Below, in pieces: positions 5,037-5,046 of a DNA stretch of 5,046 bases. How positions within the stretch are numbered: the stretch's first letter is position 1; each line of letters begins with the position of its first letter. The DNA comes from Candidatus Poseidoniaceae archaeon (GTDB taxonomy: Archaea; Thermoplasmatota; Poseidoniia; Poseidoniales; Poseidoniaceae). Position numbers and translations under genes: made by a program. Where the stretch lies: contig JAKUNY010000060.1 of the NCBI GenBank assembly GCA_022451765.1, forward strand, positions 3,215 to 8,260, given 5' to 3'. Under the pieces are notes generated by a model. It ran no database searches, had not been told where the DNA came from, and was given only the letters and a program-made list of their open reading frames with translations.

Positions 5037-5046
5037 CGTCCTGAAA

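Noticed and set aside
5037..5046. Possible terminator or next gene after the membrane protein
   Set aside because: Only 10 bases remain; neither a hairpin nor a start can be judged.

Overview
This window is part of an archaeal ribosomal-protein operon (spc-like cluster), read entirely on the + strand. The order is L5 (3' part), S14, S8, L6, L32e, L19e, L18, S5, L30, L15, followed by a small unidentified membrane protein. L32e and L19e between L6 and L18 are diagnostic of Archaea, because bacteria go straight from L6 to L18. The protein sequences are archaeal-type throughout, for example the RLHPPRG motif of L30 and RGLHPSGF of L32e. Base composition is near 50% GC. Mesophilic-looking sequences, acidic extensions and strong Shine-Dalgarno sites suggest an uncultured euryarchaeon, perhaps a marine Thermoplasmata-related lineage such as Poseidoniales (Marine Group II). 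That placement is a guess from general impression, not a phylogeny.

Layout: 1-345 holds the C-terminal 114 residues of L5. S14 (348-500) is a 50-residue zinc-ribbon protein. S8 (512-901) and L6 (912-1454) follow with short gaps. L32e (1461-2102) carries an extra N-terminal SAP-like domain and a very acidic linker. L19e, L18, S5 and L30 (2102-4312) form a run in which each stop codon overlaps the next start by 1 or 4 bases. L15 (4322-4747) ends in an acidic tail. A 90-residue, probably three-helix membrane protein (4764-5036) occupies the place where secY usually follows L15. The window ends 10 bases later.

All genes but the last encode ribosomal subunit proteins, and they are so tightly packed that they are almost certainly one transcript. 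No intergenic gap exceeds 16 bases, and I see no internal promoter, terminator, RNA gene, repeat array or mobile element. Most starts have a Shine-Dalgarno sequence inside or at the end of the previous gene. In three cases the upstream TGA stop is itself part of the Shine-Dalgarno sequence (TGAGGTGA).

The backbone is conserved housekeeping sequence. The unusual points are the SAP-L32e fusion, the unknown membrane protein after L15, the loss of a cysteine/histidine cluster in S5, and the extended acidic termini of several ribosomal proteins.
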